A DNA stretch of 64,000 bases from Legionella_C dresdenensis (lineage in GTDB: Bacteria; Pseudomonadota; Gammaproteobacteria; Legionellales; Legionellaceae). A model generated the notes under the pieces. It did not search any database. It had not been told where the DNA came from and saw only the letters and a program-made list of their open reading frames with translations. Each line of letters opens with the position of its first letter. Position 1 is the stretch's first letter. The stretch lies in contig NZ_JBHSAB010000026.1 of assembly GCF_042649825.1 (NCBI RefSeq), positions 1-64,000 on the forward strand, written 5' to 3'. The translations under genes were made by a program, and so were the position numbers. Below are positions 17,754 through 25,772 of this stretch, piece after piece.

Positions 17754-18815
17754 ATGTCTAAAATTAAAGTGATGATAATTGATGATTCTGCCTTAATGAG
17801 ACGAATTATTAATACCTTACTAAGCAAAGACCCTGATATTGAAGTTGTCGGCTCAATTAGTAATGCGGTCTATGCGTTAAATATGATTGAACGCTTACAG
17901 CCGGATATTATCACCCTGGACATTGAAATGCCTGGAATGGATGGTTTGACGGCATTAACCGAATTAAGGAAAAAATACCCTGAATTACCGGTGATTATGT
18001 GCAGTTCGTTAACCCTGAATGGCGCGACTGTCACATTAGAGGCATTAAACCGCGGCGCCAATGATTATGTGACCAAACCGTCTTCTTCGGGGTCGGCAAA
18101 AGATTCATTTGAGCAAATGAGTCAAGACTTGCTTTATAAAATTAAGGGGCTTACCAGTCATTTAGTTAAAGCCGCGCCTCAGCCAGTTGTCGCAAAACCA
18201 CAAACAACATCTTCTTCGGAACCCAGAGCTATCCATGTTCTTGCGATAGGAGTATCTACTGGCGGGCCTAATGCACTCACTGAATTGTTGCCCAAACTAC
18301 CACGGGATTTTCCGGTTCCGGTTGTGATAGTGCAGCATATGCCTCCGGTTTTTACCAAAATTCTGGCTGAAAATTTATCTAAAAAATCAGCTTTGGACGT
18401 TAAAGAAGCGGTTGATGGCGATATCCTGACTCCAGGTACGATTTTTATCGCACCCGGAAATTATCATATGACCGTTGCCCGGGATGGATTGCAAACCAGA
18501 TTGCGTCTGAATCAGGATCCTCCTGAAAATTTTTGTCGGCCTGCGGTTGATGTGCTTTTTCGCTCTGTAGCCGCCTTGTATGGAAAAAATACTCTTTCGG
18601 TCATTATGACCGGAATGGGACAAGACGGGATGCTAGGGTGTAAAGAGATTAAACAGGAAGGGGGATTGGTTATTATCCAGGATCAGGCATCAAGTGTAGT
18701 CTGGGGCATGCCTGGGGCCGTATATAAAGAGCAGTTGGCGGATGCTGTCTATCCTTTAACCGATCTCGGCGGGGCGATTGTTCAATGCGTTAACAGGAAA
18801 GGGCTGTTAATATGA
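17754..18815 (+). CDS. cheB: Protein-glutamate methylesterase/deamidase CheB
   Basis: 353 residues. Receiver domain 1-120 (VMIIDDSALMRRII, IITLDIEMPGMDGL, CSSLT, DYVTKPSS), linker about 125-155, then the methylesterase domain. The catalytic triad is visible: Ser in AIGVSTGGPNALTELL (about 167), His in VIVQHMPPVFT and Asp in MTGMGQDGMLGCKEIK. It removes methyl groups from receptor glutamates and is activated by CheA phosphorylation. It overlaps cheR by ATGA. With CheR present, the system has a full adaptation branch. Confidence 0.97.
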   Translation: MSKIKVMIIDDSALMRRIINTLLSKDPDIEVVGSISNAVYALNMIERLQPDIITLDIEMPGMDGLTALTELRKKYPELPVIMCSSLTLNGATVTLEALNRGANDYVTKPSSSGSAKDSFEQMSQDLLYKIKGLTSHLVKAAPQPVVAKPQTTSSSEPRAIHVLAIGVSTGGPNALTELLPKLPRDFPVPVVIVQHMPPVFTKILAENLSKKSALDVKEAVDGDILTPGTIFIAPGNYHMTVARDGLQTRLRLNQDPPENFCRPAVDVLFRSVAALYGKNTLSVIMTGMGQDGMLGCKEIKQEGGLVIIQDQASSVVWGMPGAVYKEQLADAVYPLTDLGGAIVQCVNRKGLLI

Positions 18816-19630
18816 CTAATGATGACTTTGACTACATTAAGTTATTTATAAAAAATCATGCTGCAATTGTGCTTGAAAAAGGAAAGGAATATCTTGTTCA
18901 GGCACGCCTGACGCCCATCGCCAAAGAGTATGGCATGACAAGTGTTGATGCCTTGATTCAGGAGTTAAAAAACAAGCCTACCGAGCTATTAAAACAGAAA
19001 ATTGTTGATGCAATGACGACTAATGAAACGCTCTTTTTTCGTGACTCACATCCGTTTGAATTATTAAAAAATGTAGTTATTCCCAAACTTGTCGAAAGTA
19101 AAATGAAAGAAAAAAAACTGGTAATCTGGTGTGCAGCCGCCTCAAGCGGGCAGGAGCCTTATACCATTGCCATCATCCTGAAAGAACTTGAACCATTGCT
19201 GCAGGGCTGGACCATAAAATTTGTGGCCAGTGATATAGCAGAAAATATGTTAACCAGGGCAAAGGAAGGGATCTATAGCCAATTGGAAGTAAACCGCGGA
19301 ATGCCCTTGCCTTATTTGTTAAAGTACTTTGAAAAAGAAGGCAATGCCTGGCGGATTCGAAAGGAATTGCGGGATATGATTGAGTATAAAAAAGTGAATA
19401 TTGTCAAAGAGTGGCCCTTATCCCAGGTGGATATTGTATTTATGAGAAATATTCTGATTTATTTTGATTTGGAAACTAAAAAGGAAATCTTCAAGCGATT
19501 AAGTACCATAATGACTCGGGATAGCTATTTATTTTTAGGCGGTTCAGAAACTCTGTTAGGACTTAATTGTGATTTTGAGCGGTTAGGCGTTGATAGAGTA
19601 CCTTGTTACCAACTGAAAAAGACAAATTAA
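18812..19630 (+). CDS. cheR: Chemoreceptor methyltransferase CheR
   Basis: 272 residues, SAM-dependent methylation of receptor glutamates. N-terminal helical domain (1-75), then MTTNETLFFRDSHPFELL, the invariant CheR junction, the SAM site LVIWCAAASSGQEPYTIA, an acidic strand end VASDIAENML, and DIVFMRNILIYFDLETK near residue 210. Complete and of normal length. Overlaps cheB by four bases. Confidence 0.97.
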   Translation: MTNDDFDYIKLFIKNHAAIVLEKGKEYLVQARLTPIAKEYGMTSVDALIQELKNKPTELLKQKIVDAMTTNETLFFRDSHPFELLKNVVIPKLVESKMKEKKLVIWCAAASSGQEPYTIAIILKELEPLLQGWTIKFVASDIAENMLTRAKEGIYSQLEVNRGMPLPYLLKYFEKEGNAWRIRKELRDMIEYKKVNIVKEWPLSQVDIVFMRNILIYFDLETKKEIFKRLSTIMTRDSYLFLGGSETLLGLNCDFERLGVDRVPCYQLKKTN

Positions 19631-19633
19631 TTG

Positions 19634-20143
19634 ATGGATGATGCTATGAATAATGATCAATTGCTTGTACCCTGGCTTCAGGCGTCTGTAGAGGCGTTTT
19701 GTGATTTTGTTTCACAGAGTTTTTTTATTGAAGAAGTTATTGATCCCGCTAATCTTCAAATTGAAGATGCAGGGCAGTTAAAAAATACCAAAAACCTTGA
19801 AGGATCTGCTATAGATCTCAGCATCAATGATAAAAAAATCAGGATCTATTTTTTGGCAAATCAGGAAACATTAAGCAATATTGCTGCCCGTATTTTATAT
19901 ACTGATGTTCAGGAAATCCCTGAATATACAGATATAATCGATGCAATAAAAGAAATGACCAATGTAATCGCCGGCGGTGTTAAAAGCCGCCTTAGCGCCG
20001 AGGCAGAAGGCGAGATTGTATTAGGTCTTCCTGTTTATATTAAGCAAATTCCTATCGAAATGGATGAAAAAAACATGGCTATATTAGGCAAATTTAATCT
20101 GAATGAGGGTGCGGCTTATTTTTTAATTAATTTTGTATTATGA
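19634..20143 (+). CDS. CheX-like chemotaxis phosphatase domain protein (second copy)
   Basis: About 169 residues. DAIKEMTNVIAGGVKSRLSA holds the E-x-x-N catalytic pair (KEMTN) and the GG-K turn of CheX-like phosphatases. It is clearly related in plan to the divergently transcribed copy at 12120-12566 but diverged in sequence. Starts TTG 19631, ATG 19634 and ATG 19646 are in frame and none has a strong Shine-Dalgarno; I use 19634. Immediately downstream of cheR, so probably co-transcribed. Together the two CheX-like genes may serve the two CheY-like proteins of the cluster. Confidence 0.8.
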   Translation: MDDAMNNDQLLVPWLQASVEAFCDFVSQSFFIEEVIDPANLQIEDAGQLKNTKNLEGSAIDLSINDKKIRIYFLANQETLSNIAARILYTDVQEIPEYTDIIDAIKEMTNVIAGGVKSRLSAEAEGEIVLGLPVYIKQIPIEMDEKNMAILGKFNLNEGAAYFLINFVL

Positions 20144-20180
20144 TTTAAATTATGGGGCGCATAAATATAATGGAATTTTT

Positions 20181-21974
20181 ATGATAAAAAATAAAAATAA
20201 ATTACTGACTATTCTTTTTATGAGCGTTTGTTTTTTTTCATTTTCAAAACCCTCATTTTCCGATTTTTCTGCGCCTGAGTTACCGCAAATCCACTTGCTC
20301 CTTGATGTTTCCGGTAGCATGAAAAAAACTGATCCAGACAATTTTCGTCTGGCTGCAACAAAATTACTGATGAATCTCCTTCACGAGCGGGCAGCATTAA
20401 GCATTATGTCATTTGACGGCAATACCGTATTGCTTACCCCGGTCATGCCGGTTAACCGGCAATATCAGGCTTTGTTTAGCCGTAAACACTCGTTAATTAC
20501 CTCTTCCGGAGCGAACACAGATATTAATAAAGCGGTGCTCGCGGCTGATGCGAATTGGCCAGACAATAAGGCGGCGCGGATTATTATTCTTCTGACCGAT
20601 GGCATGATTGATCTGGGTTCAGAACAGTATAGTCAGGCGAGCAGACAGATTTTGCTGGGATCGACTTTGCAGCAGTTACAAAAAGATCACGTCCAGGTAT
20701 TTACTATCGGACTATCGAATATGGCCGACAGCGATTTGTTAAGTACGCTTGCAGATAAAACTAACGGCATTTACCAGAGTGTCAACTCAAGCGAGCAATT
20801 AGAGAGTATTCTCTATAATATTTTCAATGCAACTATTAGTGCACAGGGTGTTCCAATTACTCCAACCGATGCATTAACACGCAAAATAGCAGTCGATCAA
20901 CGAGTAAAACATTTAACCTTGGTTATCCAGGTTGAACCCGAAAATGGTGCAGTTGAACTTGTAAGGCCTGATCACAAACTCTTAAAAGATGGTCAGGATA
21001 ATGCCGAATTTTTAAGAATTAAAAAATATCTGCTAATCAATATCGACAAACCGATGCCAGGCGACTGGTTGCTGAAAGGCAACCCGCAGCAAATCGAGCG
21101 GGCGGTGATTCTGACCGATCTCAAGCTAGTGAACTCGGCGCTGCGCGGCATCCATTTTAATGGGGAAATAATAAGACTATCAGCCCAATTGATTGATCAG
21201 GAGAAAAAACTGGAGCTTCCCATTGTCGTTAATCATACTCAAGTGCAATTGGTATTAAAAAATAAATCGTATATGGTCAATTATCCCCTCTCTTATCAAG
21301 GACAAGGCGATTTCGAGGCTGAAATTGTGTTAGATGCCCCTGTGGGCTTGCTAGAAGGGATTTTCAGCGCTAAATATGAGTTTTTTAATCGCGAAAACCA
21401 ATTTTTGATTGAAGTGAAGAAAGCGCCCTTTGAGCAATTTGTCAGTGAAGATCGTGGATATTCGTTACGCTTATTGAATCCTGAATTATTGGTTGATCCG
21501 ATATCAATTGCCGTTTACAGCCAGGATACCAGACTTAAGCTGATCCTGAACCGAAATGGCAACATATGGCAGGCAGGCTCTAATACTTTATGTTCTTTTC
21601 AGAAAAACCAGCAAGTTGTATTTCATACCGTAATTACTGCCCGTACTCAGCTTGACAGACAGGTAAAAATTCGTCTGCCTGAAATGACGTTAAATTGTAA
21701 ACAATATGATGTGGGCAGCGTGCTGCCGACGCCGCCGCATTTTCCTTCCCAGAAATACCTTGCAGGCCTTGCTGCTGAAAAAGCCAGACAGGCTGCTGCC
21801 GCCAAGGCTGAAAAAATGAAAAAACAGAAGGCTATTGAGGCTGCTAATGCATTTCACCCTAATTATCTTCTGCTGCTCCTTGCGATTCCATTGTTAATCG
21901 GACTCTGGTTTTTGTTCCGCTGGGTTAGCAAGCAGCTATATAAAAGAAAAATAAAGAAATTAGATATTGATTAA
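20181..21974 (+). CDS. Membrane-anchored von Willebrand factor A domain protein
   Basis: 597 residues from the ATG at 20181, supported by GGAA six bases upstream; longer starts at 20133 run through the end of the previous gene. Signal peptide about 1-28 (LLTILFMSVCFFSFS core). VWA domain about 33-215 with an intact metal-ion site: LLLDVSGSMKK (DxSxS), a later TDINKA Thr and LLTDGMIDLG Asp. A large beta-rich region of unknown fold follows, then an Ala/Lys-rich helix (EKARQAAAAKAEKMKKQKAI) and one C-terminal transmembrane helix (YLLLLLAIPLLIGLWFLFRW) with a basic tail. It should be exported to the periplasm and held in the inner membrane by its C terminus. VWA proteins with a signal peptide occur in many Gammaproteobacteria with unknown roles; one inside a che cluster is unusual. 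Confidence 0.8.
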   Translation: MIKNKNKLLTILFMSVCFFSFSKPSFSDFSAPELPQIHLLLDVSGSMKKTDPDNFRLAATKLLMNLLHERAALSIMSFDGNTVLLTPVMPVNRQYQALFSRKHSLITSSGANTDINKAVLAADANWPDNKAARIIILLTDGMIDLGSEQYSQASRQILLGSTLQQLQKDHVQVFTIGLSNMADSDLLSTLADKTNGIYQSVNSSEQLESILYNIFNATISAQGVPITPTDALTRKIAVDQRVKHLTLVIQVEPENGAVELVRPDHKLLKDGQDNAEFLRIKKYLLINIDKPMPGDWLLKGNPQQIERAVILTDLKLVNSALRGIHFNGEIIRLSAQLIDQEKKLELPIVVNHTQVQLVLKNKSYMVNYPLSYQGQGDFEAEIVLDAPVGLLEGIFSAKYEFFNRENQFLIEVKKAPFEQFVSEDRGYSLRLLNPELLVDPISIAVYSQDTRLKLILNRNGNIWQAGSNTLCSFQKNQQVVFHTVITARTQLDRQVKIRLPEMTLNCKQYDVGSVLPTPPHFPSQKYLAGLAAEKARQAAAAKAEKMKKQKAIEAANAFHPNYLLLLLAIPLLIGLWFLFRWVSKQLYKRKIKKLDID

Positions 21975-22049
21975 AATACAAGGAATTTTTGTACTATGCT
22001 TAATGTGTAGATTGGTAACAGATACCAAAATATAGTGAGGTCCGACACA

Positions 22050-22850
22050 ATGTCTAACAGCACGATTATAACAATATTGCTAGCGTTGGTTGTTTGTCTG
22101 GTGACAATTATTATTTATAATTTTGTGACCAATATGAAAAAAAATGCTGCCTTATTTAAAGCTGTTGCTGAAACAAAAGAGCTTATTAAAGAAAAAATCT
22201 CGCAGGATGAGAAGGCCGTAAGCAAATTACTTTCTGTTTTTTTTCCTGATAACGTAACTGATCGATGGGCGCTGTTACGCAATAATGAGCTGGAATTTAG
22301 TAAAGATATGTTGAAATTACTTGTCAGCAGCCAACCCATAGCCATAGAAACCTTCCCTGCATTAATGGATAAATTCAAAGCGGCTTATTTGGTCTGCCTT
22401 GAAGAGATTGTCCAGATCCATAATACCATTAAAGATATGTCTCACCACCTGACAATCACAACTCCTTTGGGCGGCGAAGCAGAAACCAATTTAAAAGAAT
22501 GTATTTACAAAATGAGTGAGCTGGTTAACGAGCAAGTTGATGAAAACTCAATGGAATATAATGGATTTCTGGTTTCAAAATTGCCGCCTCTGATTCAAAA
22601 AATGGTGGAAAGATTTGGTGATGTTGAGGAACGGTTTGTACAGTATGACGCTTTAATTGAGCAGTTGCGGCATGAAAAACTTGATATGGAAAGTAAAAAT
22701 GAAGCAAGCAGAGAGGTATTGCAATTGGTCTATGATAAATATGGCAGCAAACTGGGTCTGAAAGAACCTGCCAGGCCTGTGTTGGAAATGAGTGATGAGG
22801 AAATGCAGACTTTGTTTGAGGTTAACGAGCTGGTGAAAAAAAATAGCTAA
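22050..22850 (+). CDS. Membrane-anchored coiled-coil protein of unknown function
   Basis: 266 residues from the ATG at 22050, with GAGG nine bases upstream; a GTG at 22035 would add five residues. One N-terminal transmembrane helix (IITILLALVVCLVTIIIYNF), then an almost entirely helical, charged body: KAVAETKELIKEKISQDEKA, a middle part with MSHHLTITTPLGGEAE, and a C-terminal KLDMESKNEASREVLQLVYD. No enzymatic motif is visible. Most of the protein would be cytoplasmic. It lies between the VWA gene and the second cheY-like gene and reads in the same direction, so it is likely part of the chemosensory operon, perhaps a scaffold or output component. I do not recognise a family. Confidence 0.7.
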   Translation: MSNSTIITILLALVVCLVTIIIYNFVTNMKKNAALFKAVAETKELIKEKISQDEKAVSKLLSVFFPDNVTDRWALLRNNELEFSKDMLKLLVSSQPIAIETFPALMDKFKAAYLVCLEEIVQIHNTIKDMSHHLTITTPLGGEAETNLKECIYKMSELVNEQVDENSMEYNGFLVSKLPPLIQKMVERFGDVEERFVQYDALIEQLRHEKLDMESKNEASREVLQLVYDKYGSKLGLKEPARPVLEMSDEEMQTLFEVNELVKKNS

Positions 22851-22900
22851 ACTCAGCAGATGCGGGTTTAAAACATAAACGCTAACGGATGGAAATAATT

Positions 22901-23275
22901 ATGTCGGCCGATGCAAAAATTTTAGTAATCGATGATTTTGCAACAATGAGAAAAATTGTGACCACTATGTTACAAAAACTGCAGTATAAAAATATTTCTG
23001 AAGCAGACTCAGGGAAATCTGGCTGGGAGATGCTGCAAAAAGACAGCTTTGACCTGGTGATCAGTGATTGTAATATGCCTGAGATGACTGGAATTGAGTT
23101 GTTAAAAAAAATTCGGGAAGATAGCAGATTAAGCAAACAGAAATTTATTATGGTGTCAGCGGAGGCTGATATTGAACTAATGAAAAGCTCCAAGCAATTG
23201 AATATAGACGGTTATATTTTGAAGCCGTTTAAAATTGAAACGCTTGAAGCGAAACTCAAAACAGTTTTACCGTAG
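22901..23275 (+). CDS. CheY-type response regulator, copy 2
   Basis: 124 residues from the ATG at 22901, which follows a GGAAAT-type ribosome site; the ATG at 22889 is a weaker alternative. Receiver signatures: ILVIDDFATMRKIVTTML, LVISDCNMPEMTGIELL (phospho-acceptor Asp), MVSAEAD (switch Ser) and YILKPFKIETLEAKL. DDFATMRKIV is closer to classical flagellar-type CheY than the first copy is. No output domain. Being separated from cheAWB by the VWA and coiled-coil genes, it may carry the signal to a different target or act as a phosphate sink. Confidence 0.9.
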   Translation: MSADAKILVIDDFATMRKIVTTMLQKLQYKNISEADSGKSGWEMLQKDSFDLVISDCNMPEMTGIELLKKIREDSRLSKQKFIMVSAEADIELMKSSKQLNIDGYILKPFKIETLEAKLKTVLP

Positions 23276-23284
23276 AGTAATGAA

Positions 23285-23307
23285 GTGTTGGGCTTTACAG
23301 CCCAACA
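23285..23307. repeat. TTGGGCT-type palindromic repeat
   Basis: GTGTTGGGCTTTACAGCCCA and then ACA fills the gap between the end of the che cluster and the convergent rluE. As a hairpin between convergent genes it could reduce read-through, but it lacks a T-run. Confidence 0.85.
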
Positions 23308-23312
23308 GTCCT

Positions 23313-23864
23313 TTACACATTAACCAAAACAAACTGCCCGGGCAGCAGATCATTGAGTTGCCAATCCGCAATTCGATGCCTGATCAGCCGCAAGGTAGGA
23401 AAACCAATGGCAGCGGTCATTTTACGGACCTGATGATTTTTTCCTTCCTGTAAAATGATTTCAAGCCAGCTTGTTGGAACTGTTTTACGAAAACGTACTG
23501 GCGGATCACGCGGCCATAGCTTTTCAGGCTCAGTTATCAGTTTGACAGCAGCCGGAAGATAGCGTATCCCGTTCAGGAGCAGGCCTTGTCTGATGGGTTC
23601 GAGGTCCTGTTGTTTCGGAACTCCTTCCACCTGTACCCAATAGTGTTTCTTTTTATTATAGCGCGGATGGCTGAGTTGGTGTTGCAGACGACCGTCGTTT
23701 GTTAAAATCAGCAAACCCTCGCTGTTTTTATCCAGTCGGCCTGCAGGATAAAAATCGGGCAGCTGAATGAAATTTGCCAGAGTGGTATCGTTTTTCTCAC
23801 CCGTGAACTGACAAAGAACATCATAAGGCTTATTAAACAGTAAAATTTGAGGCACGTTAGGCAA
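23313..23864 (-). CDS. rluE: 23S rRNA pseudouridine synthase, RluE type
   Basis: 183 residues, the size of RluE, which modifies U2457 of 23S rRNA. No N-terminal S4 domain, as expected for RluE. Signatures: LLFNKPYDVLCQFTG, YPAGRLDKNSEGLLILTNDG (catalytic Asp in GRLDK), KKKHYWVQVEG, and GKNHQVRKMTAAIGFPTLRL followed by RIADW. Gene runs convergent to the che cluster and divergent to icd with ~100 bases between. Confidence 0.93.
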   Translation of the reverse strand: MPNVPQILLFNKPYDVLCQFTGEKNDTTLANFIQLPDFYPAGRLDKNSEGLLILTNDGRLQHQLSHPRYNKKKHYWVQVEGVPKQQDLEPIRQGLLLNGIRYLPAAVKLITEPEKLWPRDPPVRFRKTVPTSWLEIILQEGKNHQVRKMTAAIGFPTLRLIRHRIADWQLNDLLPGQFVLVNV

Positions 23865-23967
23865 AAAAAGGACGTAAAAATAAAAATGTAATTATGCCTG
23901 CATTCTTTCTTGGGGCAAAGAGTTTTAGCATGCTATGATAATTATTTTTTACTGCGGAGCAATTAGA

Positions 23968-25224
23968 ATGAACTTTGAAAAAATAATCATGCCGGCTCAA
24001 GGCCAGGCTATTACTGTTGCAGCAGACTTATCGCTGAATGTTCCTGATTTTCCTATTATTCCGTTTATTGAAGGGGATGGTATCGGCGTGGATGTAACGC
24101 CTCCAATGCGGGAAGTGGTGGACGCTGCTGTGGCAAAAGCTTACGGTGGTAAAAGAAAAATTTCCTGGATGGAAGTTTATGCCGGTGAAAAGGCAACCAA
24201 AGTTTATGGCGCTGACCAATGGCTGCCTGCAGAAACGCTTGAGGCCATGAAGCAATTTGTTGTTTCAATCAAAGGTCCTCTGACTACACCGGTAGGCGGC
24301 GGTATCCGTTCGTTAAACGTAGCAATCCGCCAGGAGCTGGATTTATATACTTGCCTGCGTCCTATCCGTTATTTTACCGGCACGCCAAGCCCGGTTAAAG
24401 AGCCCTGGAAAACGGATATGGTTATATTCCGGGAAAATTCTGAGGATATCTATGCTGGTATTGAATGGCAGGCTGATTCAGAAGGCGCTGACAAGCTGAT
24501 TCGCTTCCTGAGAGAGGAAATGGGCGTTAAAAAAATCCGTTTCCCGGAGCATTGCGGTATTGGCATAAAACCGGTTTCAAAAGAGGGAACAACCCGCCTG
24601 GTTAAAGCGGCTATTCAATACGCGATTGATAATGATCGGGATTCAGTTACGCTCGTTCATAAAGGCAATATTATGAAGTTTACTGAAGGGGCTTTCAAAG
24701 ACTGGGGTTACCAGGTTGCCCGCGATCATTTTGGCGCTGAATTATTTGAAGGCGGTCCCTGGATGAAGCTGACCAATCCAAAAAACGGAAAATCGATTAT
24801 AATTAAAGATGTGATAGCTGATGCATTTTTACAGCAGATTCTGTTAAGACCAGAAGATTATAGCGTAATTGCAACCCTGAATCTGAACGGTGACTACATC
24901 TCTGATGCACTGGCGGCTCAGGTTGGCGGTATTGGTATTGCTCCTGGCGCAAATATCGGCGATAAAGTTGCTGTATTTGAAGCAACTCATGGAACCGCGC
25001 CAAAATACGCCGGGCTTGATAAAGTAAACCCAGGTTCCTTAATTCTTTCTGCTGAAATGATGTTAAGGCATTTGGGATGGACAGAGGCTGCTGATTTAAT
25101 TATCAATGCCATGTCTGATGCTATTGAAGCAAAAACAGTAACTTATGACTTTCAACGCATGATGGAAGATGCAACCTGCGTGAGCAGTTCTGGCTTTGGT
25201 AAGGCTATGATTAGTCATATGTAA
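23968..25224 (+). CDS. icd: NADP-dependent isocitrate dehydrogenase
   Basis: TCA-cycle enzyme converting isocitrate to 2-oxoglutarate with NADPH. From the ATG at 23968, 418 residues, the length of E. coli Icd; GGAG about 10 bases upstream supports it, while the ATG at 23935 adds an unconserved leader. Motifs: IPFIEGDGIGVDVTP, GPLTTPVGGGIRSLNVAIRQ (the regulatory/substrate Ser in GGIRSLN, near 115), FRENSEDIYAGIEW, VHKGNIMKFTEGAF, NLNGDYISDALAAQVGG and FEATHGTAPKYAG. The Ser is intact, so control by AceK-type phosphorylation is possible; no aceK lies here. Confidence 0.97.
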   Translation: MNFEKIIMPAQGQAITVAADLSLNVPDFPIIPFIEGDGIGVDVTPPMREVVDAAVAKAYGGKRKISWMEVYAGEKATKVYGADQWLPAETLEAMKQFVVSIKGPLTTPVGGGIRSLNVAIRQELDLYTCLRPIRYFTGTPSPVKEPWKTDMVIFRENSEDIYAGIEWQADSEGADKLIRFLREEMGVKKIRFPEHCGIGIKPVSKEGTTRLVKAAIQYAIDNDRDSVTLVHKGNIMKFTEGAFKDWGYQVARDHFGAELFEGGPWMKLTNPKNGKSIIIKDVIADAFLQQILLRPEDYSVIATLNLNGDYISDALAAQVGGIGIAPGANIGDKVAVFEATHGTAPKYAGLDKVNPGSLILSAEMMLRHLGWTEAADLIINAMSDAIEAKTVTYDFQRMMEDATCVSSSGFGKAMISHM

Positions 25225-25235
25225 TGGCGGTACCG

Positions 25236-25270
25236 TGCGAACATACAGTGTTGTTTTGCTTACGTTCGCA
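25236..25270 (+). other. Small hairpin downstream of icd
   Basis: TGCGAAC (25236-25242) pairs with GTTCGCA (25264-25270) across a 21-base loop. It begins 12 bases after the icd stop. The loop is long and no T-run follows, so it is weak as a terminator on its own. Confidence 0.4.
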
Positions 25271-25288
25271 AAGACGAGCAAGCAGGTG

Positions 25289-25335
25289 ATGCCAGAATGA
25301 CTTTAAACATCGCAAGATGTTGGTTATTCTGGCAT
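25289..25335 (+). other. Two-tier hairpin with GCAA tetraloop between icd and clpS
   Basis: Outer stem ATGCCAGAAT (25289-25298) with ATTCTGGCAT (25326-25335), 10 perfect pairs. Inner stem AACATC (25306-25311) with GATGTT (25316-25321), closed by the tetraloop GCAA, a GNRA type. An asymmetric internal loop (7 and 4 bases) separates them. No T-run follows, so this is not a standard intrinsic terminator. It may be a structured leader of clpSA, a 3' stabiliser of icd mRNA or a small RNA element. Confidence 0.6.
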
Positions 25336-25420
25336 ATGAAGAAAAATTCGATATTTTAATTGATTTTTACTGGCCAAACAGCTGTTGAAAGTCTATAAAA
25401 TTAATTAAAGGGTATAAGAA

Positions 25421-25744
25421 ATGAGTGGGCGTTTTTTAGAAGAGATTATTGAACGGAAAGTCGCTGAGGCTGAGGTCGTTCCGGCAATAAAACTGCCTAA
25501 AAAATATAAAGTTCTTCTGCTCAATGACGATTATACTCCTATGAACTTCGTTGTTGATGTGCTAAAGCGGTTTTTTCGGTTAAGTGAGGAAATGGCGACA
25601 CAGATAATGCTTCAGGTTCATGTGTTGGGTAAAGGTGTTTGTGGTGTGTATACGAGGGATATAGCGGAAACCAAGGTGGCTCAGGTCAACGACTATGCAA
25701 GAAGTTTTGAGCATCCTTTGCTATGTGCCATGGAGCCGGAGTAA
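25421..25744 (+). CDS. clpS: ATP-dependent Clp protease adaptor ClpS
   Basis: 107 residues. Binds the N domain of ClpA and delivers N-degron substrates. YKVLLLNDDYTPMNFVVDVL is the N-end-rule pocket segment, followed by GKGVCGVYTRDIAETKVAQV. The long N-terminal arm (1-30) that is threaded into ClpA is present. The last residues LLCAMEPE are typical. clpA follows after 28 bases with its own GAGGAG site. Confidence 0.96.
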   Translation: MSGRFLEEIIERKVAEAEVVPAIKLPKKYKVLLLNDDYTPMNFVVDVLKRFFRLSEEMATQIMLQVHVLGKGVCGVYTRDIAETKVAQVNDYARSFEHPLLCAMEPE

Positions 25745-25772
25745 CGCAGGTGGGTGAAGAGGAGCAGCGAAA

